DNA from: Oscillospiraceae bacterium
Lineage (GTDB): Bacteria; Bacillota; Clostridia; Oscillospirales; Oscillospiraceae
Direction of reading: 5' to 3'
DNA length: 64,000 bases
Assembly (NCBI GenBank): GCA_015068495.1
Contig: SVKL01000003.1
Location: forward strand, 57,820-121,819
Part shown: piece after piece, positions 41,341-50,568 of the stretch
Numbering within the stretch: the first letter of the stretch is position 1
How the letters are laid out: the number at the start of each line of letters is the position of its first letter
Notes under the pieces: generated by a model
Told to the model about the DNA's origin: nothing
Seen by the model: the letters and a program-made list of their open reading frames with translations, nothing else
The model's database searches: none
Program-made: the position numbers and the translations under genes

Positions 41341-41571
41341 ATGGCCGGAGGTAAACACATCTTAGGAAAGGGCAATTCCAAACGCACCTTTGGAACAGCA
41401 AAGGTGGGTGACCGCGGACAAATCGTGATTCCAAAGGAAGCACGCGATCTGTTTCAGATTCGTCCCGGAGATACACTACTGATTATCGGTGAGGAGAACA
41501 AGGGCTTGATCGTATCACGACCTGAACTTCTCCGTGATTTAGCAGATGAAATATTTGAAAGTGATAGGTAG
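41341..41571 (+). CDS. AbrB/SpoVT-type DNA-binding domain protein
   Basis: 76 aa. The swapped-hairpin AbrB domain spans about 19-65 (TAKVGDRGQIVIPKEARDLFQIRPGDTLLIIGEENKGLIV). Such proteins bind DNA as dimers or act as antitoxins. No toxin gene follows; the next gene, 5 nt away, is a PLP lyase, so it may regulate that operon. ATG after AGGAGG. Confidence 0.88.
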   Translation: MAGGKHILGKGNSKRTFGTAKVGDRGQIVIPKEARDLFQIRPGDTLLIIGEENKGLIVSRPELLRDLADEIFESDR

Positions 41572-41576
41572 ATAGA

Positions 41577-42860
41577 ATGGAAGAATTACTGGAACTTTAC
41601 GGCACAATGGGTATCAGCCAAGGTGTCTACGCCTACGGAGAAAAGGCACTGGAAAAGCTAAAAGACCGTTTTGCTGAAATTGACAAAATTGCGGAACACA
41701 ATCAGGCAAAGGTAATTGCAGCAATGCAAAAAAATCGGGTATCCGCTACCTGCTTTGCTGCAACCACCGGCTATGGCTACGACGATATTGGCCGGGATAA
41801 TTTGGAGAAGGTTTACGCGGATGTGTTCCATACGGAAGCAGCTTTGGTGCGTCCGCAAATCACCTGCGGCACCCATGCGCTGACCGTGGCGCTGTCGGCA
41901 AATCTATTGCCCGGTGATGAGCTGCTCTCCCCTGTTGGTCTTCCCTACGATACATTACAGGAAGTAATCGGTATCCGTCAAAGTCCCTGCTCCTTGGCGG
42001 AATACGGCGTAACCTACAATCAGGTTGATTTGCTGCAGGACGGCAGTTTCGATTATGATGGCATTCGCAAGGCAATCAACAGCAAAACCAAAATGGTCAC
42101 CATTCAGCGTTCCAAGGGCTATGCCACTCGCCCCAGCTTTTCCGTAAAGCAAATTGGTGAGCTGATTGCCTTTGTGAAATCTGTAAAGCCGGATATTATT
42201 TGTATGGTGGACAACTGCTACGGCGAGTTTGTGGAAACCATTGAGCCCTCAGATGTAGGTGCAGATATGGTTGTAGGCAGTCTGATTAAAAACCCCGGCG
42301 GCGGTTTGGCGCCCATCGGCGGATATATCTGCGGCACAAAGGCCTGCGTTGACCGCTGCGCGTATCGGCTTTCCGCTCCCGGTCTGGGGCAGGAAGTAGG
42401 CGCAAACCTTGGGCTTATGCCAGCGTTATATCAAGGCTTCTTCCTCGCTCCCACGGTGGTTGCCGGTGCAGAAAAGGGCGCAATCTTTGCCGCTAATCTC
42501 TACGAGCCTTTGGGCTTTAAGTGCGTTCCCAATGCCACAGAGAGCCGTCACGACATTATTCAGGCAGTAGAGCTGGGCTGCGAAGAAGGTATGATTGCCT
42601 TCTGCAGAGGTATTCAGGCTGCTGCGCCGGTGGATTCCTTTGCAACGCCTCTGCCTTGGGATATGCCCGGCTATAATGACAAGGTTATTATGGCAGCCGG
42701 CGCATTCGTACAGGGCTCCTCTATTGAGCTTTCCGCTGACGGCCCCATTCGTCCCCCCTATGCAGTCTATTTCCAAGGCGGACTGACTTGGTGTCACGCA
42801 AAACTTGGAATTTTAATGAGCCTGCAAAAAATGGTAGATGCCGGGCTTGTAACACTATAA
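41577..42860 (+). CDS. PLP-dependent methionine gamma-lyase family protein (aluminium-resistance type)
   Basis: 427 aa. It belongs to the family PF06838, seen in RPQITCGTHALTVALSANLLPGDELLSPVG, MVDNCYGEFVE and the PLP-lysine block GSLIKNPGGGLAPIGGYICG. Members are called 'aluminium resistance protein' or YnbB; most are untested, and C-S lyase activity is suggested from fold only. It sits between the AbrB-type gene and the DMT transporter in the same direction. Confidence 0.9.
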   Translation: MEELLELYGTMGISQGVYAYGEKALEKLKDRFAEIDKIAEHNQAKVIAAMQKNRVSATCFAATTGYGYDDIGRDNLEKVYADVFHTEAALVRPQITCGTHALTVALSANLLPGDELLSPVGLPYDTLQEVIGIRQSPCSLAEYGVTYNQVDLLQDGSFDYDGIRKAINSKTKMVTIQRSKGYATRPSFSVKQIGELIAFVKSVKPDIICMVDNCYGEFVETIEPSDVGADMVVGSLIKNPGGGLAPIGGYICGTKACVDRCAYRLSAPGLGQEVGANLGLMPALYQGFFLAPTVVAGAEKGAIFAANLYEPLGFKCVPNATESRHDIIQAVELGCEEGMIAFCRGIQAAAPVDSFATPLPWDMPGYNDKVIMAAGAFVQGSSIELSADGPIRPPYAVYFQGGLTWCHAKLGILMSLQKMVDAGLVTL

Positions 42861-42875
42861 AAAAGAGGTATTGTT

Positions 42876-43802
42876 ATGTCTTGGTTAATCTTTTCCATTG
42901 CAACCGCACTGCTGTGGGGCACTGCAGAACTGTTCTACAAAAAGGGCGCACGCCCCGATGAGAAATACTCCCACTTGAAGATTTGCGTTTGGGTTGGCGT
43001 TGTTATGGGCGCCCACGCCATCTTCACCCTGCTGACACAGGATATCAATTACAACCCCATTAACCTGCTGCGCTATCTTCCGGTTTCGTTGCTGTATATC
43101 GTATCCATGGCATTTTCCTATTTCGGTATGCGGTTTTTAGAGGAATCGATTTCTGACCCTATCGAAAACACAGCAGGCGTTATCTGCACGCTTTTGTTTG
43201 TCATCTTCTTGCACGAAACCATTTCCCTGTTCACTTGGGTTGCCATTGCAATCATCACCATCGGTGTTGTAGGTGTGGGTTATGTAGAAAACCACGGCGA
43301 AACCGTCAGAAAGAAAAAGCTTGGCAAGACAATGGCAGTTGTCGCGTTCTGTATGCCTTTTGTTTATGCTCTGCTGGATGCCTTCGGTACATTCTTGGAT
43401 GATGCCTTCTTCCTTGTTGAGGATGTGGCAAACACCCCCCTTGTCGATGTTACTGAAGAAACCATTGAAGCTGTTGCAAACACCAGCTATGAGCTGACAT
43501 TTGCTTTATTTGCTCTGTGCCTGTTCATCTTTATGAAGGCGAAGAAAGTCAAATTCGGCAGTGTTCCCAAGCACAAGGATAAGATTCTTGCTGCAGTATT
43601 TGAAACCGCCGGTCAGTTTACATACGTTTATGCCCTCGGCGGGAACGATGCCGTTGCAGCTCCTATTATCTCCTCTGTTTGTGTTGTTTCCCTGCTGCTT
43701 TCCCGTATCTTCCTAAAGGAAAAGCTTTCTTGGAAAACCTACGTATTTATTGCAATTGTCATTATTGGTATCCTGCTGCTGGCAATCAGCGAGGAAATCT
43801 AA
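42876..43802 (+). CDS. DMT-superfamily (EamA) transporter
   Basis: 308 aa with about ten membrane helices, in two EamA halves split by a polar loop rich in acidic residues (about 185-205). Begins SWLIFSIATALLWGTAELFYKKGA. Likely exports or imports a small metabolite; substrate is unknown. Its place after the PLP lyase suggests an amino acid or sulfur compound. It starts 15 nt after the lyase stop with an AAGAGG site. Confidence 0.87.
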   Translation: MSWLIFSIATALLWGTAELFYKKGARPDEKYSHLKICVWVGVVMGAHAIFTLLTQDINYNPINLLRYLPVSLLYIVSMAFSYFGMRFLEESISDPIENTAGVICTLLFVIFLHETISLFTWVAIAIITIGVVGVGYVENHGETVRKKKLGKTMAVVAFCMPFVYALLDAFGTFLDDAFFLVEDVANTPLVDVTEETIEAVANTSYELTFALFALCLFIFMKAKKVKFGSVPKHKDKILAAVFETAGQFTYVYALGGNDAVAAPIISSVCVVSLLLSRIFLKEKLSWKTYVFIAIVIIGILLLAISEEI

Positions 43803-43807
43803 AAAGC

Positions 43808-43840
43808 AAAAGAGCTTTGAGAAACTCTCAAAGCTCTTTT
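43808..43840. terminator. Bidirectional terminator, DMT transporter and YwaF-like genes
   Basis: A 15-bp stem (43808-43822 with 43826-43840) with a 3-nt loop and A/T-rich flanks; it includes the last codons of the minus-strand gene. Confidence 0.85.
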
Positions 43841-44562
43841 TTGCGCAATTTTTGAATTAAAACAATGGGGCCATACATAACAAGCAAAACACATGCAATA
43901 ATCACCGGAAAACCAAGCAAATGGCTGCCCCACATTTGTTCAAACAGATACAGCGGATTGCCGGGATCTGCAGATATCAAGAACATAAAATTCGTATCCA
44001 GCAACAAATTCAGTCCATAAATCGGGATTGCCATTAACAGCAGCAAACCTAAAGATTTGGGCAATTGTTTTACATCCGGCTTCAGATCGCCGCCAAGGGT
44101 TAAGACGGTAGGATACAGCATCAGCAGAATATGAACGGTAAAACTATGGATGTGCATACCGCTTGTTATGGGCAGGCTGGTCCAAGTGGGGAACAGCAAA
44201 GCCGCCAACGCACCGGGGATGCAAACTGTATAGAGAAAATTATCCAGTATCCGGGAGGGCTTGTACGCGTGAATAGCGATCAGGAAAATGTTGATGCTGC
44301 ACAGATGGAACGGCAGATAACTAAAGCCGTACCGACCGGAGTAAATGAGAATTGTCATCTTAAACAGTTCATCCGCAATCAATAACCACGCGATGATTTT
44401 TCTCCATCTGCTTCTGCCGGAAGCTTCCAGTCTGCGATAAGCAAAGAGGTTTGCAAGCAGGCACACAACCGCAACGCAGAGCCACACAAGATGAAGTACA
44501 CCAAACAGAGAAAAGCCAACACCGTCCACAACGGATTCCGTAGTTTCAAAAAAGTACTTCAT
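43828..44562 (-). CDS. YwaF/TIGR02206-family integral membrane protein
   Basis: 244 aa, about six or seven membrane helices. Segments FGVLHLVWLCVAVVCLLANL, LPFHLCSINIFLIAIHAY (the LPFHLCS motif is a mark of this family) and HSFTVHILLMLYPTV support TIGR02206. Function is unknown. It ends beside pncB on the same strand with a 5-nt gap, so it is probably the second gene after pncB. Confidence 0.85.
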   Translation of the reverse strand: MKYFFETTESVVDGVGFSLFGVLHLVWLCVAVVCLLANLFAYRRLEASGRSRWRKIIAWLLIADELFKMTILIYSGRYGFSYLPFHLCSINIFLIAIHAYKPSRILDNFLYTVCIPGALAALLFPTWTSLPITSGMHIHSFTVHILLMLYPTVLTLGGDLKPDVKQLPKSLGLLLLMAIPIYGLNLLLDTNFMFLISADPGNPLYLFEQMWGSHLLGFPVIIACVLLVMYGPIVLIQKLRKKEL

Positions 44563-44567
44563 ATTGA

Positions 44568-46022
44568 TTACTTCTCTCTTTTTTGTTTCAGAAGCTTGTG
44601 CTTAATGTCCCACAGCTTTTGGGACAGGTCCACATAATAGGTATGGGGGTTGTCAAACCGCTTTACTTCGTCCCACAGGGTGTCCACCTGCTCTAAGCAG
44701 TATGCACGGACATCGTCAATGGCAGGGCACTGATAAACCAGTTTGCCATCCTTAAAGATGGGCACCTGCAGTTCCTTGGCAGTGAAATCATAGACCGTCT
44801 TGGTCTTCCATGTAGCCTCAGGGTCGAAGATTTCCATATCCTTACTGTCATCCACCGTTTCATCATAAACGCACAGGTAGTCAGCAATGGCCTTGCCTGT
44901 ATCGTTACCGAAGAAGCGGTAGAGCTTTTTATAATGGGGATTTGTAATCTTGCCGGTGTTCTCAGAAATTTTAATCTTAGGTGTAACCGATCCGTCAGCT
45001 TCCTCAACGGCTGCCAGCTTGTAGACACCGCCAAAAACAGGCTCGGATTTTGCTGTTATCAGACGCTCACCCACACCGAACATATCAATACTTGCGCCCT
45101 GATGGAGCAAATCCTCAATAATGTATTCATCCAGAGAGTTAGAAACAGAGATTTTACACTCTGTCCAGCCGGCATCATCCAGCATTTTTCTGGCCTTCCG
45201 GCTCAAATATGCCATATCTCCGGAGTCTAAGCGAATGCCGCACTTGGTAATACCCATAGGCTTGAGCACATCATTAAAGGCCTTAATTGCATTGGGAACA
45301 CCGGATTTCAAGGTATCATACGTATCTACCAGCAATGTAGCATTGTTGGGATACATCTCGCAGTAGGCCTTGAATGCTTCATACTCCGTATCGAACATCT
45401 GCACCCACGCATGGGCCATCGTGCCGCCTGCAAAAACTCCGAACAGCTGATCGGAAATCGTACAGGCTGTGCCGTTGCAGCCACCGATATACGCGGCTCT
45501 TGCGCCGAGGATTGCAGCATCAGCGCCCTGGGCACGGCGGGAACCGAATTCCAGAACCGTTCTCCCCTGCGCAGCTCTGACTACGCGGTTTGCCTTTGTT
45601 GCAATCAGGCTCTGGTGATTGATAGAGAGCAGAATGAAGGTTTCAATAAGCTGCGCCTCAATAGCCGGCGCACGAATGGTCATAATGGGCTCTTTGGGGA
45701 ATATGGGTGTACCCTCGGGCACTGCCCAAATATCACCTGTAAACCGGAAGTCTTCCAAATATTTCAGAAAGTCCTCGCTAAACAGATTTCTTTTCCGCAG
45801 ATAGTCGATATCCGCAGCGGAGAAATGCAGATTTTGAATGTAGTCAATGATCTGCTCCAAGCCTGCAGCGATTGCAAAACCACCATTGTCCGGACACTGG
45901 CGGAAAAAGACATCAAAATAACAGATTTTGTCCTTATAGCCCTTTTCAAAATAGCCATTGCCCATCGTCAGTTCATAAAAATCGCAGAGCATTGTCAAGT
46001 TTAGTTTTTCCTGTGTTGCCAT
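44568..46022 (-). CDS. pncB: Nicotinate phosphoribosyltransferase
   Basis: 484 aa from the ATG at 46022 behind GGGGTG. It makes nicotinate mononucleotide from nicotinate and PRPP for NAD salvage. Segments: LTMLCDFYELTMGNGYF, EFGSRRAQGADAAILGARAAYIGGCNGT, AHAWVQMF, LLVDTYDTLKSGVPNAIKA, CGIRLDSGDMAYLSRKARKMLD and FGVGERLITA. Similar to the Gram-positive PncB2 type. Followed by the YwaF-like gene. Confidence 0.96.
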   Translation of the reverse strand: MATQEKLNLTMLCDFYELTMGNGYFEKGYKDKICYFDVFFRQCPDNGGFAIAAGLEQIIDYIQNLHFSAADIDYLRKRNLFSEDFLKYLEDFRFTGDIWAVPEGTPIFPKEPIMTIRAPAIEAQLIETFILLSINHQSLIATKANRVVRAAQGRTVLEFGSRRAQGADAAILGARAAYIGGCNGTACTISDQLFGVFAGGTMAHAWVQMFDTEYEAFKAYCEMYPNNATLLVDTYDTLKSGVPNAIKAFNDVLKPMGITKCGIRLDSGDMAYLSRKARKMLDDAGWTECKISVSNSLDEYIIEDLLHQGASIDMFGVGERLITAKSEPVFGGVYKLAAVEEADGSVTPKIKISENTGKITNPHYKKLYRFFGNDTGKAIADYLCVYDETVDDSKDMEIFDPEATWKTKTVYDFTAKELQVPIFKDGKLVYQCPAIDDVRAYCLEQVDTLWDEVKRFDNPHTYYVDLSQKLWDIKHKLLKQKREK

Positions 46023-46090
46023 TTTTAGCACCCCACTTCTTAAATTTGGTTTCATTATAGGTCATTTTTACTAAAATTGCAATCCCTTTA

Positions 46091-46119
46091 TTGACACTTT
46101 GCACATTATAGGCTATATT
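46091..46119 (+). promoter_or_regulatory. Promoter of the thioesterase-PTS operon
   Basis: TTGACA (46091-46096), 17-bp spacer, TATATT (46114-46119); close to consensus. Confidence 0.78.
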
Positions 46120-46145
46120 ATTTTCATATTGAATGGAGGCATAAT

Positions 46146-46532
46146 ATGGAAATTACAGTTGGAATGACCGGTACCGTTTCTACAACAGTTGAGCGGGAGG
46201 ATACTGCATATGAAGTGGGCTCCGGCGCACTGCTTGTGTACGCAACGCCCTGTATGGTTGCCCTTATGGAAGGTGCTGCCTGTGAAGCCATCGCTTCCGC
46301 TATGAACGAAGAAAAAACCTCTGTCGGTACGGAATTAAACATCTCCCATCTCTCTGCTACGCCCGTTGGAATGGAAGTGCGGGCAGAAGCTGAGGTTACC
46401 GAGGTTGACGGAAACGCAATTACATTCCGCGTTACCGCCTACGATGAAAAAGGAAAAATCGGAGAAGGCGTCCATAAACGCTTTGTTGTAACCACCCAGC
46501 GTTTTTTGGACAAAACATACTCCAAATTATAA
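46146..46532 (+). CDS. Hotdog-fold thioesterase, FlK-like
   Basis: 128 aa. It resembles the fluoroacetyl-CoA thioesterase FlK family: VGSGALLVYATPCMVALMEGAACEAI, then SVGTELNISHLSATPVGMEV, with Thr, Glu and His at the sites used for catalysis in FlK (T in TPCMV, E in MEGAA, H in SHLS). It probably clears a short acyl-CoA; real substrate is unknown, and fluoroacetate is unlikely. GGAGG site 7 nt upstream. It shares a promoter with the next gene. Confidence 0.85.
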   Translation: MEITVGMTGTVSTTVEREDTAYEVGSGALLVYATPCMVALMEGAACEAIASAMNEEKTSVGTELNISHLSATPVGMEVRAEAEVTEVDGNAITFRVTAYDEKGKIGEGVHKRFVVTTQRFLDKTYSKL

Positions 46533-46551
46533 GAAAAGAGACGATGCAAAA

Positions 46552-47658
46552 ATGAAAAAAGTCAAAGAGTTCCTACGTCGGAAAAACATCATTTTTTCTG
46601 GAAAGCGTTATGGCATTGATGCGCTCGGTGCTATGGCGCAGGGTCTGTTCTGCACGCTGTTGGTTGGAACAATTCTGAACACCATCGGTCAGCAGTTCGG
46701 CATTGAGTTCTTGAACCGTATCATTGTTACCCTAAAAGCCGGTGACAGTATGATTACATACACTGTCGGCGGTCTGGCATCTGCTATGGTGGGTCCCGGC
46801 ATTGCCGTTGCAATCGGTTTTGCTCTGGGCTGCCCCAATTTGGTGCTGTTCTCCTTAATTCCTGTGGGCTTTGCTGCCAATGCGATTGGTGGCGCCGGCG
46901 GTCCTTTGGCTGTTTACTTTGTCGCAATTATTGCTTCCGAGTTCGGCAAGCTGGTATCTAAGGAAACCAAGATTGACATTTTGGTCACACCCATTGTCAC
47001 AATTTTGGTTGGTATCGGTCTTTCCTGCCTGATTGCAGCACCCATCGGCAAGGCAGCAAGCGCTGTTGGCACTGCCGTTATGTGGGCAACTGAGCTGCAG
47101 CCCTTCTTTATGGGTATTCTGGTCTCTGTAATTATCGGCATTGCGCTTACCCTTCCCATCAGCTCTGCTGCGATCTGCGCAGCATTTGGCTTAACCGGAC
47201 TTGCAGGCGGAGCGGCTGTTGCCGGCTGCTGCGCTCATATGATTGGCTTTGCTGTTATGAGCTTCCGTGAAAACCGCTGGGGCGGTCTTGTTGCCCAAGG
47301 CATTGGCACCAGTATGCTGCAAATGCCCAATCTGGTAAAGAATCCCCGTTGCTGGATTCCCCCTGTGCTGGCATCTGCCATTACCGGACCTATCGCAACC
47401 TGCCTGTTCAAGTTACAAATGAACGGCGCGCCGGTTTCCTCCGGTATGGGTACCTGTGGTCTTGTAGGTCAGATTGGTGTTTACACCGGTTGGGTTAATG
47501 ATATTGCTTCCGGTGCAAAAGCCGCCATCACCGCTATGGATTGGGTTGGTATGGTGCTGATCTGTTTTGTTCTTCCTGCTGTTCTCTCCCTTATCTTCTG
47601 TGAGATTCTGAGAAAGTGGAATTGGATTAAGGAAGGCGACTTGAAGCTGGATCTGTAA
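46552..47658 (+). CDS. PTS EIIC-like membrane protein (PTS_EIIC_2 family)
   Basis: 368 aa with about nine or ten membrane helices rich in Gly/Ala (for example LVLFSLIPVGFAANAIGGAGGPLAVYFVAII and LTLPISSAAICAAFGLTGLAGGAAVAGCC). It matches PF13303, a stand-alone EIIC-like family. No EIIA or EIIB domain or gene is near, so it may not be a PTS sugar carrier at all. It lies 19 nt after the thioesterase gene. Confidence 0.85.
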   Translation: MKKVKEFLRRKNIIFSGKRYGIDALGAMAQGLFCTLLVGTILNTIGQQFGIEFLNRIIVTLKAGDSMITYTVGGLASAMVGPGIAVAIGFALGCPNLVLFSLIPVGFAANAIGGAGGPLAVYFVAIIASEFGKLVSKETKIDILVTPIVTILVGIGLSCLIAAPIGKAASAVGTAVMWATELQPFFMGILVSVIIGIALTLPISSAAICAAFGLTGLAGGAAVAGCCAHMIGFAVMSFRENRWGGLVAQGIGTSMLQMPNLVKNPRCWIPPVLASAITGPIATCLFKLQMNGAPVSSGMGTCGLVGQIGVYTGWVNDIASGAKAAITAMDWVGMVLICFVLPAVLSLIFCEILRKWNWIKEGDLKLDL

Positions 47659-47664
47659 ATAAAT

Positions 47665-47697
47665 AAGCCGCTCGGAATTCCGAGCGGCTTTTCTTTT
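47665..47697. terminator. Bidirectional terminator, PTS-like and recR genes
   Basis: A perfect 12-bp stem (47665-47676 with 47679-47690) and a T run, between convergent genes. Confidence 0.88.
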
Positions 47698-48296
47698 TAG
47701 ATTTCTTGTCTTCCTTCAAGGGCACGGGAAAGCGTTACTTCGTCTGCATATTCCAGCTGACTACCCACCGGCACACCGTATGCCAGTCGGGTCACTTTGA
47801 CCTCCATTGGTCTAAGCAAGCGGGAAATATACATAGCTGTTGCCTCCCCTTCCGTGTCCGGGTTAGTCGCCATAATGACTTCCTTTACATCACCCTTGCC
47901 CACACGCTGCAGCAATTCCTTAATGCGGATATCGTCCTGCGTGATGTGGTTGAGGGGGGATATTACACCGTGTAATACGTGGTAAACGCCGTTAAACTCT
48001 CTGCTGCGCTCCATAGCAATGACATCCTTTGCCTCTGCCACCACGCAAATTATTCCGTGGTTACGGGCCGAATCATCACATATGGGGCAAAGCTCTTTAT
48101 CTGTCAGATTTTGACACACTGGACAGGTATGCACTGTCTTCTTCGCCTCAACAATGGTATCGGCAAATGCCTGCGCTTCCTCCATAGGCAGGTTCAGCAC
48201 GTAAAAAGCAAGGCGCTGTGCGGTTTTACCGCCGATGCCCGGAAGCCGTGCAAACTGGTCGGTTAAATCCTGAAGCGCACCGGGAAAGTACTGCAT
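47697..48296 (-). CDS. recR: Recombination protein RecR
   Basis: 199 aa. N-terminal helix-hairpin-helix (LTDQFARLPGIGGKTAQRLAFYVL), a Cys4 zinc finger (CPVCQNLTDKELCPIC, about 57-72) and a Toprim domain (ICVVAEAKDVIAMERS; TNPDTEGEATAMYI). It works with RecF/RecO in loading RecA on gaps. The dnaX-ybaB-recR order is conserved across Firmicutes. Starts 9 nt after ybaB. Confidence 0.97.
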   Translation of the reverse strand: MQYFPGALQDLTDQFARLPGIGGKTAQRLAFYVLNLPMEEAQAFADTIVEAKKTVHTCPVCQNLTDKELCPICDDSARNHGIICVVAEAKDVIAMERSREFNGVYHVLHGVISPLNHITQDDIRIKELLQRVGKGDVKEVIMATNPDTEGEATAMYISRLLRPMEVKVTRLAYGVPVGSQLEYADEVTLSRALEGRQEI

Positions 48297-48305
48297 AGTG
48301 CCTCC

Positions 48306-48659
48306 TTAGAACAAGCCGCCAAGATTCAGGCCGCCGGTCAATTTGGACATATTGTTGGCAGAGTCCACATCTGCTGCGCGCATTGCTTCATTTACAGCAG
48401 CAATGACCATATCCTGAAGCATCTCCACATCGTCGGGATCAACTGCTTCGGGATTGATATCCAAGGAAACAAGCTCATGCTTGCCGTTCACTTCTGCCTT
48501 TACCATACCGCCGCCAGCTGCAGCAGAGTAGGTCTTATTCTCCATTTCTTCCTGCATACGAAGCATTTCCTGCTGCATTTTTTGCGCCTGCTTAATCATA
48601 GCAGCTTGATTCATACCGCCCATACCACCGGGCATTCCGCGAAATCCACCTTTTGCCAT
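48306..48659 (-). CDS. YbaB/EbfC nucleoid-associated protein
   Basis: 117 aa. The first 20 residues are Gly/Met-rich (GGFRGMPGGMGGMNQAAM), then the coiled KQAQKMQQEMLRMQEEMENKTYSAAAGGGMVKAEVNGKHELVSLDINPEAVDPDDVEMLQDMVIAAVNEAM core of YbaB/EbfC. It binds DNA as a dimer. Between dnaX and recR as usual. Confidence 0.95.
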   Translation of the reverse strand: MAKGGFRGMPGGMGGMNQAAMIKQAQKMQQEMLRMQEEMENKTYSAAAGGGMVKAEVNGKHELVSLDINPEAVDPDDVEMLQDMVIAAVNEAMRAADVDSANNMSKLTGGLNLGGLF

Positions 48660-48670
48660 TTCTATGCTCC

Positions 48671-50260
48671 TTAATCCTTAATGTTAATAATATCAGAATG
48701 GTCTCTGCCAAATTGCAGAAGCTGTTCCATTTGCTCATTTTTGACGTTGGTCTTGTCCGATGCGACAGTTCTAACGGAACGACCGATTTTTGCGGAAACC
48801 TTTCTGGACACCAAATCCAAAACCTCCGGCTTATCAATCACTGCCTTTGCAAATGCATTTGTGCAGGACAAAACAAAGGTATTTCCCTGCAAAATGCCTT
48901 GCACCGGGCCATTGGGCGCAAAAAATCCGGAAACAGGAGGCTTCAATTCCTTTCGGATTTGCACACACAACTCTGTCCACAAGCCTGCCGGCATTTCGTC
49001 TGCAACGGGCTCTGCAGTGACTTCCTGTACTGTATCCAATTCATTCGGAACAACGGCTTGTTCAACATTATGTGGGGCCGGTTGTGCCGGGGCACTTTGC
49101 ATTACTATTTGTCCGCTATTGACCTGATCCTCCAAACGGGTAAGACGGGCATTTAAGCTCTCTGCATCCAACTGCAGTTCCGGCTGGCAGAGATTGACAA
49201 TGCACAATTCGGCATCAATTCTGCGGCTTGCGCTTCTGACAAAGCCGGCAACCGTCCTTTGAATCAAATCAAGCATACGCACCAGCTCCGGTGCGGTAAA
49301 CCGCGTAGAAAGCGCCTTCACTTCCTCCTCGGAAGCTACGCCGGAGAGCATTCCGATGGCTTCCTTTGGTGCAGACTGCATTACCATAAAGTCGCGGGTT
49401 AAGCAGGCCAGTTCATCCAAAAGCGCACCCATATCCTTGCCTTCAGCGTAAAAACGATTCAAAAGAGACAGCGCATCACCGGTATTATGGTCCGCAATAT
49501 GCGCCATAAGCTTACCGCATTCTTGGATACCGGCAATACCCAGACAGGCATACACTTTATCAGCTGTCAGTACGCCGGATGTGGCAGAGGCGCACTGGTC
49601 AAGCAGACTTAGACCGTCACGCATACCGCCGTCTGCAAGCCGCGCAAGGACACGGGCTGCTGTTTCATCCAGTTCCAAATTCTCTTGGTAGGCTACGTAC
49701 TGCAAACGCTCTGCAATATCCTCCTGACTGATTCTCCGAAAAGAGAAACGCTGACAGCGGGACAATATCGTAGCCGGGACTTTATGCAGTTCTGTTGTGG
49801 CCAGAATAAAAAGCAAATGCTCCGGCGGCTCTTCGATGATTTTCAGCAATGCATTAAAGGCTGAAATGGACAGCATATGCACCTCATCAATGATGTACAC
49901 ACGCATCTTCACCTGAGAGGGAGAATAAATTGCGTCATCCCGCAAGTCCCGCACATTATCCACGCCGTTGTTGGAAGCTGCATCGATTTCCAGCACGTCC
50001 ATACAGGAGCCGGAATCAATTGCCAAGCAGGATTTGCATCGGTTGCAAGGGTTACCATCTTGGGGATTCTCACAGTTAACTGCCTTTGCCAGAATTTTGG
50101 CGCTACTGGTCTTACCCGTTCCCCGAGAACCGGTGAACAGATAAGCGTGGCTCAAGCGTCCGCTTTGTAATTGTGTTTTTAATGTCTGGGTCACAGCCAT
50201 CTGTCCAACCACATCATCAAAAGTCTGCGGTCTATATTTACGATACAGCGCCTGATACAT
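48671..50260 (-). CDS. dnaX: DNA polymerase III subunits gamma/tau
   Basis: 529 aa from the ATG at 50260, 5 nt after TTGGAGGT; MYQALYRKYRPQTFDDVVGQ is the standard start. AAA+ clamp loader with Walker A GSRGTGKTSSAKILAKA, a four-Cys zinc module in CENPQDGNPCNRCKSC, DEVHMLS and sensor ATTELHKVPATILSRCQRF. Domain III follows, then a linker and a short tau-like C-terminal domain. No programmed-frameshift A-run was noticed. The SRP RNA gene lies directly upstream. Confidence 0.96.
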   Translation of the reverse strand: MYQALYRKYRPQTFDDVVGQMAVTQTLKTQLQSGRLSHAYLFTGSRGTGKTSSAKILAKAVNCENPQDGNPCNRCKSCLAIDSGSCMDVLEIDAASNNGVDNVRDLRDDAIYSPSQVKMRVYIIDEVHMLSISAFNALLKIIEEPPEHLLFILATTELHKVPATILSRCQRFSFRRISQEDIAERLQYVAYQENLELDETAARVLARLADGGMRDGLSLLDQCASATSGVLTADKVYACLGIAGIQECGKLMAHIADHNTGDALSLLNRFYAEGKDMGALLDELACLTRDFMVMQSAPKEAIGMLSGVASEEEVKALSTRFTAPELVRMLDLIQRTVAGFVRSASRRIDAELCIVNLCQPELQLDAESLNARLTRLEDQVNSGQIVMQSAPAQPAPHNVEQAVVPNELDTVQEVTAEPVADEMPAGLWTELCVQIRKELKPPVSGFFAPNGPVQGILQGNTFVLSCTNAFAKAVIDKPEVLDLVSRKVSAKIGRSVRTVASDKTNVKNEQMEQLLQFGRDHSDIINIKD

Positions 50261-50289
50261 AGTAACCTCCAATAAGTAAGCCGGCTCAT

Positions 50290-50568
50290 AACAAGATCGC
50301 ACACCCACATTTGAACCTACACAATGCCCGGTATCCTTGCAGCCAGCTCAGAAACGGCAACCCCGCGGCACACAGAAAAATCCGCTTAATGCTGCTTGGT
50401 TCCCCACCTGACATGGTTCACGGGATTCTGTTGCGCAGGACCGCTTCGTCAACACCGCTTACAAAGTCCGGACGGCACTGAAGCAAGCCCGGGTGTGGGA
50501 ATTCATCCCTGCTGTAGCGGATTGCAGGTGAAGGGCACCGCTAACTCCCCGACTAGTGCGACCTTGTT
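50290..50568 (-). ncRNA. ffs: Signal recognition particle RNA (large, Bacillus type)
   Basis: About 279 nt. On the minus strand the conserved blocks appear in order: Alu domain (GGUGCCC ... GCAAUCCGCUA...GCAGG), the long helix 5 with GUUGACGAAGCGGUCCUGCGCAAC, the helix 8 core GAACCAUGUCAGGU, a GGAA tetraloop and AAGCAGCAUUAAG, then GUGCCGCGGGGUUGCC. The pairs next to the tetraloop are GG/CC instead of the common CC/GG, which keeps pairing. A terminal stem (50281-50302 with 50556-50577) extends beyond the mature ends, fitting RNase III processing as in B. subtilis. Ends are approximate. It scaffolds Ffh for membrane-protein targeting. Confidence 0.94.

Noticed and set aside
41341..41571. AbrB-type gene as the antitoxin of a toxin-antitoxin pair
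   Set aside because: The gene 5 nt downstream is a 427-aa PLP enzyme, not a PemK/MazF or PIN toxin.
48671..50260. Programmed frameshift in dnaX
   Set aside because: I saw no A6-G type slip site with a following hairpin, and the full frame reaches a normal stop.
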